A DNA stretch of 64,000 nt from Caldisphaera lagunensis DSM 15908 (lineage in GTDB: Archaea; Thermoproteota; Thermoprotei_A; Sulfolobales; Acidilobaceae), in assembly GCF_000317795.1 (NCBI RefSeq), contig NC_019791.1, forward strand, positions 434,001-498,000, given 5' to 3'. Each line of letters begins with the position of its first letter. Within the stretch, counting starts at the first letter, position 1. The position numbers and the translations under genes are program-made. The notes beneath the pieces are model-generated. The model was given only the letters and a program-made list of their open reading frames with translations. It was not told where the DNA came from and made no database searches. Below, piece by piece: positions 28,435 through 37,060 of this stretch.

Positions 28435-28529
28435 ATAATTTATAATAATCATGTTTAAAACATAATTATAATACAAAAATTAGCAAGCATTATAAATTTT
28501 TATATAATAAATTACAAAAGGCTGATAGC

Positions 28530-28874
28530 CTTGTATACTCTTGAGCAAATATGGGACAAAGGTATTACTGACCAATGATACCATAGATGAAGCTAACAAC
28601 ACTATTTCTTACTTGATTAAAAGAAAACACTATGGAAGAGTGAGCATAGCAACTCCTATAGGATAACTACCAACAAGACGGATAAGAAGGCCAACAAATG
28701 GGAGTGCCCTCTGCACCTTTTGACTATCCTCATTAATTATATAATCAGAATCATGAAAGGAAAGAAGGATCTCTCTAAAAGACTTCAATGAAGAGAAAGC
28801 CTATATACAATAGAAATTAATATAAACTCTGTACGATAAAATACATAAGGCATTAAAACAACTGGTGTGTAAGT
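28530..28874 (+). pseudogene. Decayed ORF, possibly a transposase remnant
   Basis: This 440-base gap has no intact gene but carries coding-like pieces in the plus direction: KVLLTNDTIDEANNTISYLI, then DKKANKWECPLHLLTILINY, then TLYDKIHKALKQLVCKYDVL in changing frames. Such patches joined by stops are typical of a decaying insertion-sequence gene, but I cannot assign a transposase family. The last patch reads through into the first codons of the next gene in another frame. Confidence 0.45.
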
Positions 28875-29165
28875 ATGATGTTCTGTCCTAAATGTGGAGG
28901 CGTAATGGTGCCTATAAAGAAGAATGGAAAGGTCTTGTTGAGATGTACAAAGTGTGGATATGAGATGGAAGCAACAAGTAATGCAGTGAATGAATATAAG
29001 AGTGTATCGAAAACTGCAGAAAAGGAAAAAGTATTAACTACTAAAACTGTAGGTCAAGAAGAAAATGTTAATAGTGAAGAAAATAAGGAAGAATTAGAAC
29101 AGGCTAAAGAAGACTACTATGAATTAGTACTTGATCAGATGGGTGAATATGGAGATCAAATATGA
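28875..29165 (+). CDS. RpoM/TFS-like N-terminal zinc-ribbon protein
   Basis: A 96-residue protein whose first 30 residues match the N-terminal ribbon of archaeal transcript-cleavage factor TFS and RNA polymerase Rpb9 (FCPKCGGVMVPIKKNG then CTKCGYEME). The rest is a charged, coiled tail ending in DQMGEYGDQI. The second ribbon, which holds the cleavage hairpin in TFS (a CxxC-x-n-CxxC near the end), is absent, so it cannot act as a normal TFS. It may be a truncated paralogue. Confidence 0.65.
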   Translation: MMFCPKCGGVMVPIKKNGKVLLRCTKCGYEMEATSNAVNEYKSVSKTAEKEKVLTTKTVGQEENVNSEENKEELEQAKEDYYELVLDQMGEYGDQI

Positions 29166-29185
29166 AATACAAGGAATTCCTAAAA

Positions 29186-29896
29186 TTATTTAAATAGACC
29201 TCCCATACGATTTATTTCATCAGACGCTTCTTCTAAATCTTTATGGGTATCAATACTTCTCCAATAATATTTTGGAATTTCAAATTTTATGGCAATCATC
29301 TTACCCTCTGAAGATAATTTAGGAAATGTAGTCGTTTCTATATCTCCTTTATCAGGCAAATAGTTAATTATCTCTGGCTTAAAAGCATAAATACCAGCAT
29401 TAATCCAATAATCATAAAGTAATGGTTTTTCTTTAAATCCTTTTACATAGCCATTATTATCAATATCTAATACTCCATAAGGGCTTCTAAGCGGAACTAC
29501 AGCCATGGCCGCTATAATATTTCCCTTCAAAGATGAAAGTATGATATTAGGATCAATATTTGTTATAATATCACCATTTGTTACTAAAAACTTTTCATGA
29601 TTTTTATAAATATGGGCTGCCTTCTTCAATGCGCCACCAGTCCCTAAAGGTTCATCTTCTATAACATAAGAAATAGAAACTCCATATTTAGAACCACTTC
29701 CTAACTCTTCTATTAGCTTTTCTTTATGATATCCAGCTAATAAGGCGATTTCATCGATATCATAATGTTTTAACCATTCTAATTGATAAACTATTAGTGG
29801 TCTTTCATTAATTGGTACTAATGGTTTTGGCTTATCTAACGTAAGAGGTCTTAACCTTTTGCCATATCCACCAGCTAATATTAAAGCGAGACTCAT
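29186..29896 (-). CDS. Sugar-1-phosphate nucleotidyltransferase
   Basis: A 236-residue single-domain NTP-transferase with ALILAGGYGKRLRPLT and K-P-K-P-L-V-P-I, a second GTGGALKKA (EDEPLGTGG) site, and VTNGDIITNID for metal binding. It lacks the beta-helix domain found in the 12433 paralogue. The family includes GDP-mannose and dTDP/UDP-glucose pyrophosphorylases; the specific sugar is unclear. It ends just before a tRNA-Phe gene. Confidence 0.85.
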   Translation of the reverse strand: MSLALILAGGYGKRLRPLTLDKPKPLVPINERPLIVYQLEWLKHYDIDEIALLAGYHKEKLIEELGSGSKYGVSISYVIEDEPLGTGGALKKAAHIYKNHEKFLVTNGDIITNIDPNIILSSLKGNIIAAMAVVPLRSPYGVLDIDNNGYVKGFKEKPLLYDYWINAGIYAFKPEIINYLPDKGDIETTTFPKLSSEGKMIAIKFEIPKYYWRSIDTHKDLEEASDEINRMGGLFK

Positions 29897-29914
29897 TTTT
29901 TACACCCAGAAATT

Positions 29915-29986
29915 TGCCGCCGCGGGGACTTGAACCCCGGACCGCCCGGTCTTCAGCCGGGCGCTCTCCCACTGAGCTACGGCGGC
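29915..29986 (-). tRNA. tRNA-Phe (GAA)
   Basis: A complete cloverleaf of 72 bases on the minus strand: acceptor GCCGCCG/CGGCGGC, D stem GCTC/GAGC, anticodon stem CCCGG/CCGGG with loop CTGAAGA (anticodon GAA, G37), variable loop CGGTC, and T arm CGGGG-TTCAAGT-CCCCG. Discriminator A; CCA is not encoded. No intron. G37 is the substrate position for the Trm5/Taw22 and Taw3 wyosine genes at 49362-50721. Confidence 0.97.
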
Positions 29987-30012
29987 TCTCCTCTTAATAG
30001 ACACTTTACCAG

Positions 30013-30024
30013 AAAATATAAAAA
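30013..30024 (-). promoter_or_regulatory. Putative TATA box for tRNA-Phe
   Basis: On the minus strand the sequence reads TTTTTATATTTT about 33 bases upstream of the mature tRNA 5' end, the usual spacing for an archaeal TATA box. No clear BRE was scored. Confidence 0.45.
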
Positions 30025-30104
30025 TGTATGATCTCGCACAGAGCCTGTCCAAATTTAGGTATTAACCCATATAACAATTTAAAAATGATGCTTTATTTAA
30101 TTAC

Positions 30105-30563
30105 TTATTTATTAATAATTTTCTTAAGTTCCTCCAAAGATTGATCTGCATGCTTTTCAGCAGGCCTTATATTTTTGAGTATCTTAACAATGATCCCATT
30201 AGGATCAATAATAAAAGTAGTTCTTTCGGCTGCCAATGATGTTGAATCCTTTTTTACACCATATAAGCCTACAACATAGCCTTCGGCATCACTTAACAAC
30301 TTAAATTTAAATCCATATCTTTCAGAAAATTTCTTTATTTTATCTACGCTGTCTGTAGAAACGCCTAGAATTTCTACATTAAGTTTCTTAAAATCATCAT
30401 ATAGTTCATTGAATCTCAATCCTTCTCTTGTACATCCTGCTGTCATAGCTCTAGGATAAAAATACAATACAACAAACCTTCCCTTGAAATTAGATAATTT
30501 GACTTTTTCACCATTATTTGATGTTAATTCAAAGTCTGGCGCCAAATTTCCTTCTTTTAACAT
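30105..30563 (-). CDS. bcp: Peroxiredoxin (Bcp/PrxQ type)
   Basis: A 152-residue thioredoxin-fold peroxidase that reduces peroxides. It has the peroxidatic Cys in RAMTAGCTREGLRF and the substrate helix following it, with the Bcp-like pattern GNLAPDFELTSNNG and TTFIIDPNGIIVKIL. A resolving Cys in the usual PrxQ position is not obvious, so it may use an external thiol. It is a single-gene unit. Confidence 0.9.
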   Translation of the reverse strand: MLKEGNLAPDFELTSNNGEKVKLSNFKGRFVVLYFYPRAMTAGCTREGLRFNELYDDFKKLNVEILGVSTDSVDKIKKFSERYGFKFKLLSDAEGYVVGLYGVKKDSTSLAAERTTFIIDPNGIIVKILKNIRPAEKHADQSLEELKKIINK

Positions 30564-30760
30564 CTATTTCACCTACAATTTTTTTCTAAATAGAATGTAT
30601 ATCTAAAGAATTTAAATATTAATTAATATTTTTAAGGCAAGAGCGCTATTTCCTTTTTCAGTAACAGGTCTTAATCTCATTAGTTAAAATTTATCTTTTA
30701 TTTTCATATATTGTTTTTAAGCCTTTATCCGAACAAAATAAAAAGGGGTATGTAAATAAT

Positions 30761-32002
30761 ATGTCTGAAAACAAGCTAGAAAAAATACAACCTGAAGTCA
30801 ATATTGGAGTTATTGGCCATGTAGATCATGGAAAAACTACATTAGTTCAAGCACTTACAGGAACTTGGACTATGAGACATAGCGAAGAAATTAAGAGAGG
30901 AATGACCATAAAATTAGGATATGCAGATGGAGAAGTATGGGAATGTGAAGGTTGTGAATTTCCAGAAAATTATACCCCAGAACCTGTTTGTGAATGTTCA
31001 CCAAATTTAAAACCTAAACTTATAAGAAGAATATCATATGTTGATGCCCCTGGGCATGAAATATTAATGGCAACAATGTTGTCCGGGGCAGCATTGATAG
31101 ATGGGGCTATATTGGTAATAGCTGCAAACGAAGCGGCTCCACAACCTCAAACCCTTGAGCATTTTCTAGCGCTTGATATCTTGGGTATCAGAAACCTAGT
31201 TATAGTTCAGAATAAAATAGATGTAGTTTCTACAGAAAGAGCTAAGGAAAGCTATAATGAGATAAGGAAATTTATAAGTAATACATGGGCTGAAAAAGCA
31301 CCAATTATACCAGTTAGTTCCCTCAAAAGGGTAAATATTGATGCACTCCTTGCAGCAATAGAAAAATATATCCCTACGCCAAAAAAGGATTATAATAAAG
31401 ATCCATTAATGTTTGTTGTAAGAAGCTTTGATGTAAATAAGCCAGGTACAAAGCCTGAGGATTTAGTAGGAGGAGTATTAGGCGGTTCTATAATACAAGG
31501 TAAATTCAAAATAGGAGATGAAATTGAAATAAGTCCTGGTACGCAAATTAGCGAAAATAAATACGAACCTATATCAACTGAAATAACGAGTCTTAGATTT
31601 GGTAAATATGAAGTCGAAGAAGCTAAACCAGGGGGATTAGTTGCTATAGGAACTAAATTAGATCCTTCACTAACCAAATCAGATAATTTAGTTGGCAATA
31701 TAATAGGCAAACCTGGGTCAATACCACCAGCTATTAATGAATTAGAATTTGAATATCATCTATTTAAAAATGTCGTAGGATCAAAAGAAGAAATAAAAGT
31801 TGAACCATTAATGAAAAATGAAATCTTAATGCTTGCTGTTGGTACCAGTTTAACTATCGGTACAATAAACTCTATATCTAAAGAAGCGGTGTCAGTAAAA
31901 TTAAAGAGACCAGTTGTTGCATGGAAAGGATTAAGAGTTGCAATGAGCAGAAGGATTGCTGGTAGATGGAGATTAATAGGGTGGGGGCTTATAAATAATT
32001 GA
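30761..32002 (+). CDS. eif2g: Initiation factor aIF2 subunit gamma
   Basis: A 413-residue GTPase that carries Met-tRNAi to the ribosome with the alpha and beta subunits. Evidence: P-loop GHVDHGKTT (19-27), a zinc knuckle of four Cys in the stretch WECEGCEF...VCECSP, G3 DAPGHEILMATM, G4 NKIDVVS, and the C-terminal domains ending GRWRLIGWGLI. Its stop overlaps the PIN gene start in TTGA. Confidence 0.97.
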   Translation: MSENKLEKIQPEVNIGVIGHVDHGKTTLVQALTGTWTMRHSEEIKRGMTIKLGYADGEVWECEGCEFPENYTPEPVCECSPNLKPKLIRRISYVDAPGHEILMATMLSGAALIDGAILVIAANEAAPQPQTLEHFLALDILGIRNLVIVQNKIDVVSTERAKESYNEIRKFISNTWAEKAPIIPVSSLKRVNIDALLAAIEKYIPTPKKDYNKDPLMFVVRSFDVNKPGTKPEDLVGGVLGGSIIQGKFKIGDEIEISPGTQISENKYEPISTEITSLRFGKYEVEEAKPGGLVAIGTKLDPSLTKSDNLVGNIIGKPGSIPPAINELEFEYHLFKNVVGSKEEIKVEPLMKNEILMLAVGTSLTIGTINSISKEAVSVKLKRPVVAWKGLRVAMSRRIAGRWRLIGWGLINN

Positions 32003-32415
32003 CTAAGGTAATTTTGGATTCTAATATGATTATTATGCTTGGAAAAGGGATTATTACCATATCTATGTTTGAAGATTTGCTTGAACAAAAATTCAATTTA
32101 ATAACGACGTCCAGTGTAATTGATGAATTGAAAAAGATCTCTGAACAAAACAAAAATAGAATAATAAACATTAATATAAAGTTCGGTTTAAATATAATAA
32201 AAAATAAAGTTGAAATTATAGAGACCAAAAATGTCACTGATGCCGATGATTCCATATTCTATACTTCTTTAGATTTGAAAAATAAAGGTGAAGTTGTTTT
32301 TGTTGCAACAAACGATAGAGAGCTAAGAAGTAGGCTTAGGATTGCAAAAATCCCTACAATATATTATAGGGATTCTAAATCAAAACTTGAATTAGAATGG
32401 AAAGAATTAGATTAA
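31999..32415 (+). CDS. PIN-domain nuclease-like protein
   Basis: A 138-residue protein with the PIN pattern: VILDSNMIIML (first acidic residue), TSSVIDELKKI, DADDSI and VATNDRELRSRLR (conserved Asp pair). PIN domains are metal-dependent RNases; this single-domain form beside aIF2-gamma is common in archaea and resembles Fcf1/Nob1-type rRNA-processing PINs more than toxin VapC proteins, because no antitoxin gene is adjacent. The start TTG overlaps the aIF2-gamma stop. Confidence 0.85.
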   Translation: MTKVILDSNMIIMLGKGIITISMFEDLLEQKFNLITTSSVIDELKKISEQNKNRIININIKFGLNIIKNKVEIIETKNVTDADDSIFYTSLDLKNKGEVVFVATNDRELRSRLRIAKIPTIYYRDSKSKLELEWKELD

Positions 32416-32461
32416 ACAATTTATTCAATAATTATTTAAATTATTTAAATCCTAACATTTA

Positions 32462-33241
32462 TTATAAGAAATTATTTTTATAAAAAATAGAATATTTTTT
32501 TATTAAATCATCCCTAAACGCCCATCTATTCTTAACATAATTAAAATAATCATAATCTAAAATAATATCTATTGCTTCATCATCACTTCCCAATTCTATA
32601 ATTTTATCTCCATGAGGATTAAATACTATACTCCCTCCAGCTGTAATTCTATTATCAGGATAAACTGTGTTTGTATTATTAACGCCAATAGAATAAACAA
32701 CATTTTCAGCTGCTCTTGTTTGTAAAGTTGAATGCCATAATGCTAGGCTTTCATTGGATATACTAGCAGGATTATATAATATATCAGCATTATTCAATGC
32801 ATGAATTCTTGATATTTCTGGGTAAAAAATATCAACACAGGCTACACATCCTATATACCAACTATTAACCTTTATTGGTTTTACATATTTACCCTCAACC
32901 AGATAATTTCTTTCTCCAACAGCCTTAGATGGATTTATTTTTTCACAAATTTTAACCAATTTTCCATCTATATAACCCATTCCAACACTTTTTATATATC
33001 CATTATCATAAACATATTGAATTCCACCTAAAATATTTGCATCTAAAATATTTCCTATTTTTTCTAAGTAATAGCTATAATCATTTAAAGCAATCGGTTT
33101 ATTTGATAACCAATTTTCACTAAAAACAATTATATCCGTTTTGTTCTTAACTAAAGAAATTGCATTCCATAGATTTTCATCTATTAAAGGTCTTCTTCTA
33201 AATTGAACTATTGTTATTTTCAGCTTTTCCATTTTTTCCAC
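32462..33241 (-). CDS. Carbon-nitrogen hydrolase (nitrilase superfamily)
   Basis: A 259-residue protein with the Glu-Lys-Cys triad of the family: E42 in FSENW, the Lys in EKINPSKAV and the Cys in CVACVDIFYPEIS. The alpha-beta-beta-alpha layout and lack of a signal peptide point to a cytoplasmic amidase-type enzyme. Substrate unknown. The N-terminal start (ATG 33241) overlaps the GT39 gene end by 44 bases; ATG 33232 is a near alternative. Confidence 0.85.
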   Translation of the reverse strand: MEKMEKLKITIVQFRRRPLIDENLWNAISLVKNKTDIIVFSENWLSNKPIALNDYSYYLEKIGNILDANILGGIQYVYDNGYIKSVGMGYIDGKLVKICEKINPSKAVGERNYLVEGKYVKPIKVNSWYIGCVACVDIFYPEISRIHALNNADILYNPASISNESLALWHSTLQTRAAENVVYSIGVNNTNTVYPDNRITAGGSIVFNPHGDKIIELGSDDEAIDIILDYDYFNYVKNRWAFRDDLIKKYSIFYKNNFL

Positions 33242-34379
33242 CTATGATTAAATTAAGTGCTTCAATTAATGTAAATGCAGCCGCAGGTGTTAATATTACC
33301 GAATAAAAGCTATAAAGGGTACGATTTCCGGAAAGGTAAACTAACCAAAATCCTAGAAATATTGATACATAAAATACTGATCCAACATTACAGCAATATT
33401 CCCTCTTATAAAGGAGACAAGTAATGAAAATGCTTATAGCTGAAATCATAGCAGGAACCTCAATAACAGGAGTTGTTGATGCTTCTAATAAGGGAGAATA
33501 TGATAATATAAATGGATCTACATTAAATAACCATCCACTTGGTGAACTAGTTGGAGGTCCTGGAGGCCTACTTTGCAAATCCCATTTTAACCCCCCAATG
33601 GTTTGTTGTAATATATTTAATACACCAAAATGATAAAATAATGGAATATAAACAACTAAGATAACTGCCAAAATAATTAATATTACTTCTCCAATCTTCC
33701 TTAACGCTTCAGCTTTTTTACCATATAACGCAAAAATCAATATTATAAGAGCTAACACGCCAAACAATCCAGTTTCTTTTGATGCCGCAGAAAGTCCAAC
33801 AAAAACTGCAGATAACAAAAGCCTTTTTCTAAAGGCCATTACAATAGCTATCGTTAAAAAGAAAGCGGCATAAATATCTAATAAAGCTACTGATCCCATA
33901 ACTATTAGTATGTGATCTGATGAACTAATCATTGCAGCAATTGTGCCTAAAAAAATCCATTTTATATCATTTTTGATAGATATTCCCAAATATATTATTA
34001 ATGGTATTAATGATGCCATTAATATGCTAGGTATTCTCCAATTTATAGGTTTATCACCTAATAATGCCATTGACAATGCTATAATATATTTGGCCAATGG
34101 AGGGTGCTCAAAATTATAATATGTTGATAAAGTTTCACCACTATATGGATATGTTGCACCTTTATATCCAAATACATTAACTAATATCCTCCTTGCGCTA
34201 TCAACATAATAAATCTCATCACTTATATAGGAATTATTGTAACCACCTCCATTTGTTGTAGTGGCGATGTGATAGGCTGAAATTCCTACCATATAAGAGA
34301 AGCCTATAGTAATAATGAATCCTATTATAAAAGATATTCTCTTTAATTTTTCTGTGTTTAAATTCAAATCAAACCCCAA
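33198..34379 (-). CDS. GT39-like protein O-mannosyltransferase family membrane protein
   Basis: A 393-residue membrane protein with about ten hydrophobic helices. It shows the GT-C signature D54-E55 in SYISDEIYYVDSAR, and the EHPPLAKYIIALSMALLG motif typical of PMT/dolichyl-phosphate-mannose protein mannosyltransferases and their archaeal relatives. It probably transfers a sugar from a lipid carrier at the outer face of the membrane. Eukaryotic PMTs are longer and have MIR domains, which are absent here. Confidence 0.8.
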   Translation of the reverse strand: MGFDLNLNTEKLKRISFIIGFIITIGFSYMVGISAYHIATTTNGGGYNNSYISDEIYYVDSARRILVNVFGYKGATYPYSGETLSTYYNFEHPPLAKYIIALSMALLGDKPINWRIPSILMASLIPLIIYLGISIKNDIKWIFLGTIAAMISSSDHILIVMGSVALLDIYAAFFLTIAIVMAFRKRLLLSAVFVGLSAASKETGLFGVLALIILIFALYGKKAEALRKIGEVILIILAVILVVYIPLFYHFGVLNILQQTIGGLKWDLQSRPPGPPTSSPSGWLFNVDPFILSYSPLLEASTTPVIEVPAMISAISIFITCLLYKREYCCNVGSVFYVSIFLGFWLVYLSGNRTLYSFYSVILTPAAAFTLIEALNLIIGGKNGKAENNNSSI

Positions 34380-34494
34380 TAGCCAATAATCTACAAAAAT
34401 ATTTATTCTTTTTTAATCTCATAAGTAAACTAAAAACTATAAGAATAAATATTAATCTCTTAATTATATTCAATACAGTGTTAGGTGATAATAA

Positions 34495-36060
34495 TTGGAC
34501 AACATATTAATATCTATAACGCCAGAAATTGCATTAGATGAATTTTATTCTTATGCTGGAGGTTTAGGAATTTTAGAAGGAGATAAATTTTATGCTGCAT
34601 TGTCACGAAATCTAAAATACTATGTTTTAACTTTACTTTATAAACAAGGTTATGTTGATTATAGCTTTGATCAAAATGATAATCCAATTCCTCTCCCTCA
34701 ATCCCAACCCTTACCATTGGAGTCTTTATTAAAACCAGAAAAGGAATTTCAAATACTATTAAAATCTCAAAGTGTAATAGCAAGACCTTGGATATATGAA
34801 AAAGGGAAAAGCAAGGTAGTATTTTTTGAGGCTGAATGCCCTAAATGGGTTAGGGGTTTTTGTGATAGATTATATATAGAAAAGAGTTATGAAGAAAAGA
34901 TATATAAATACATCTTTCTAGCAAAGGCATCTGCATATTATATAAAAAACATTATTGGATTAGAAAATGTAAAATACATAGACTTACAAGAAGCATATAC
35001 AGCAATTACGATGCTAGCTTTGCCAGAATTCAAAAACTATAGGTTTACAACCCACACACCAGGACCTTGGGGTCATCCTGTTTATCCATCTTCAATATTA
35101 CATGAGGAATTTGGCTATGATTCAAGCGATGAATTCGTTACCTTAACAAAAATTGGTCTTGAAAAGTCTATTATTTCATACACTGTTTCGGCAAAACATG
35201 AAGAAATAACAAAAAATGTATTTAAAGATTATAAAGATAAAATAAATCATATTACCAATGGTGTTAATTTAGATAGATGGGTTGGAGATCATATTAAAGA
35301 TCTTATAAAATCTAAGGGCCTAGATAAAATAGAAAAAGAAGATATATGGGATGCACATCAAAAATCTAGAAATGAGCTAAGTATTTTCTTGAAAAATTAT
35401 AAACCTGATTTAAAGATTGATAATAAGCCTATAGTTATTTGGCTAAGAAGGATGACTCCGTATAAGAGACCATATTTTATAACAAGGTTTATTGAGGAAA
35501 ATAGCATTAGCAAAGATGCTATATTTGTTATAGGAGGGAAGGCACATCCTAATGATAAAGAAGGCTTAAATTATGTAGGATACTTCAGAAAATTGTCTAA
35601 AAAATATCCTAATGTAATTCATTTACATAATTATGATGTTTTTAATGCTAAAATGCTCTTATCTGGTAGTGATATACAAACATTTACTCCATTTTCAGGT
35701 TGGGAAGCATGTGGAACATCATATATGAAGTCTTTAGCTAATGGAGTTCCAGTAATTGGATCAAGAGATGGAGGTGCGCTAGAAGTTATAAAACATGGAG
35801 AAAATGGGTGGCTTTTTGGTCAGGATTTAAGAGAATTAATTGAATTCTATACAGACCCTAAGGCAAAGGAAATAGACGAAAAAGATTTTGAAGAATTTTC
35901 AAATTATCTAGAAAAAGCTATTAATATATTTGGAAGCGATGAATATAAACAAATGGAACTTAACGCATTAAAGACATACAAACTAGTTGACATTAATAAT
36001 GTATTAGATAAATTATATTTTAATGAAAAAATGGATAAAAATGTAGAAAATAACCAATAA
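34495..36060 (+). CDS. Alpha-glucan phosphorylase-like (GT35)
   Basis: A 521-residue protein of the short archaeal phosphorylase type: N-terminal FYSYAGGLGILEGD, then WLRRMTPYKRPYFITRF, and the cofactor segment CGTSYMKSLANGVPVIGS in which the Lys matches the PLP lysine (GTxxMK). It would release glucose 1-phosphate from glycogen or starch. It lacks about 300 residues of the bacterial/eukaryotic enzyme. Start: TTG 34495 after AGGTGATA. Confidence 0.85.
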   Translation: MDNILISITPEIALDEFYSYAGGLGILEGDKFYAALSRNLKYYVLTLLYKQGYVDYSFDQNDNPIPLPQSQPLPLESLLKPEKEFQILLKSQSVIARPWIYEKGKSKVVFFEAECPKWVRGFCDRLYIEKSYEEKIYKYIFLAKASAYYIKNIIGLENVKYIDLQEAYTAITMLALPEFKNYRFTTHTPGPWGHPVYPSSILHEEFGYDSSDEFVTLTKIGLEKSIISYTVSAKHEEITKNVFKDYKDKINHITNGVNLDRWVGDHIKDLIKSKGLDKIEKEDIWDAHQKSRNELSIFLKNYKPDLKIDNKPIVIWLRRMTPYKRPYFITRFIEENSISKDAIFVIGGKAHPNDKEGLNYVGYFRKLSKKYPNVIHLHNYDVFNAKMLLSGSDIQTFTPFSGWEACGTSYMKSLANGVPVIGSRDGGALEVIKHGENGWLFGQDLRELIEFYTDPKAKEIDEKDFEEFSNYLEKAINIFGSDEYKQMELNALKTYKLVDINNVLDKLYFNEKMDKNVENNQ

Positions 36061-36062
36061 AT

Positions 36063-36884
36063 TCATATTAAATTCTTTATTCTTTCTGCTAACCTCATTG
36101 CAGCATCAAAAAAGCTTGGGCCATAATGAGCTAAGCTATCATATTCCATGATTACAATTTTCTTTTTCTTAATAGCATCAATATCTTTAATATTTCTTTT
36201 TTCCAAATTCTTAATGTATTTTTCTACAGTAGCATTTTCATTCATTTTTTGTTCATAGACAATTATATCAGGATTATAATTAATTATGTAATTAGGATCA
36301 GGATTTATTACATAAGGGACTCTTTCTTTTTCAAATGCGTGAGATAAACCCATAAATTTAAATGCATCTCCTATATAGCTGTGAGATCCAACGCTAACAG
36401 GCCCTCCTAAATCTATTTCATAATATATTCTTATGCCTTTGAGAATATCTTTAAGTTTTAATATTTTTTCTGTAAGGTTAAATGCTAATTCTCTAGCCTT
36501 TTCTTGTTCATTTGCAATTATTCCTGTAATCATAACATTATCAAGTATGCCGTAAATATTTACTGGTAAAGGTATTGGATATACTTTATATCCTTTTGTT
36601 TCTAATTCGTTAATTCTATCTCTTTGAGCACCAGTTGTAACTAACAAGAGATCAGGATTTAGCTTTTCTAACAAATTATAATTTACATTTAAATATGCCC
36701 CAACTCTTGGCTTTTTACTTACTTCAGGAGGCTTATTACAGAAGAAACTAACCCCAACTACTCTATCCCCTGCACCAATTAAATAAAGGGTTTCAGTAAT
36801 TGCTGGAGCTAAACTAACAATTTTTTCAGGTCTATCAGGAATCTCAATTTCTTTACTTAATATTTCAGAGTAAAGCTTAACCAC
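36063..36884 (-). CDS. BtuF/FecB-like periplasmic-binding-protein-fold protein, no signal peptide
   Basis: A 273-residue protein with the helical-backbone metal receptor/BtuF pattern: RPEKIVSLAPAITETLYLIG, NKPPEVSKKPRVGAYLNVN and ILDNVMITGIIANEQEKARE. I chose GTG 36884, preceded by GGTG; the frame extends to 37088 but that part is AT-rich, unlike the family, and would overlap the mutase gene. There is no signal peptide or lipobox, so the protein is probably cytoplasmic. Its divergent neighbour is a B12-dependent mutase, so a role in cobalamin handling is attractive but inferred. Confidence 0.75.
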   Translation of the reverse strand: MVKLYSEILSKEIEIPDRPEKIVSLAPAITETLYLIGAGDRVVGVSFFCNKPPEVSKKPRVGAYLNVNYNLLEKLNPDLLLVTTGAQRDRINELETKGYKVYPIPLPVNIYGILDNVMITGIIANEQEKARELAFNLTEKILKLKDILKGIRIYYEIDLGGPVSVGSHSYIGDAFKFMGLSHAFEKERVPYVINPDPNYIINYNPDIIVYEQKMNENATVEKYIKNLEKRNIKDIDAIKKKKIVIMEYDSLAHYGPSFFDAAMRLAERIKNLI

Positions 36885-37060
36885 TATTTTACACCAATCA
36901 ATATTTTTTATTTTAAACCTTATATAAATACTCACGTGCTTATTTTCAATTTTTAAGATATCATATATGCTATGAGATAAAAATTCATAACAAATGTATA
37001 TATTAAGATTATGAATAATTATAAAACTCCTGTAATACCGTGTATCTAATGGGGTGTGCA

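Noticed and set aside
31999-32415. VapBC toxin-antitoxin pair for the PIN protein
   Set aside because: No antitoxin gene is adjacent and the gene is coupled to aIF2-gamma, a conserved housekeeping context.
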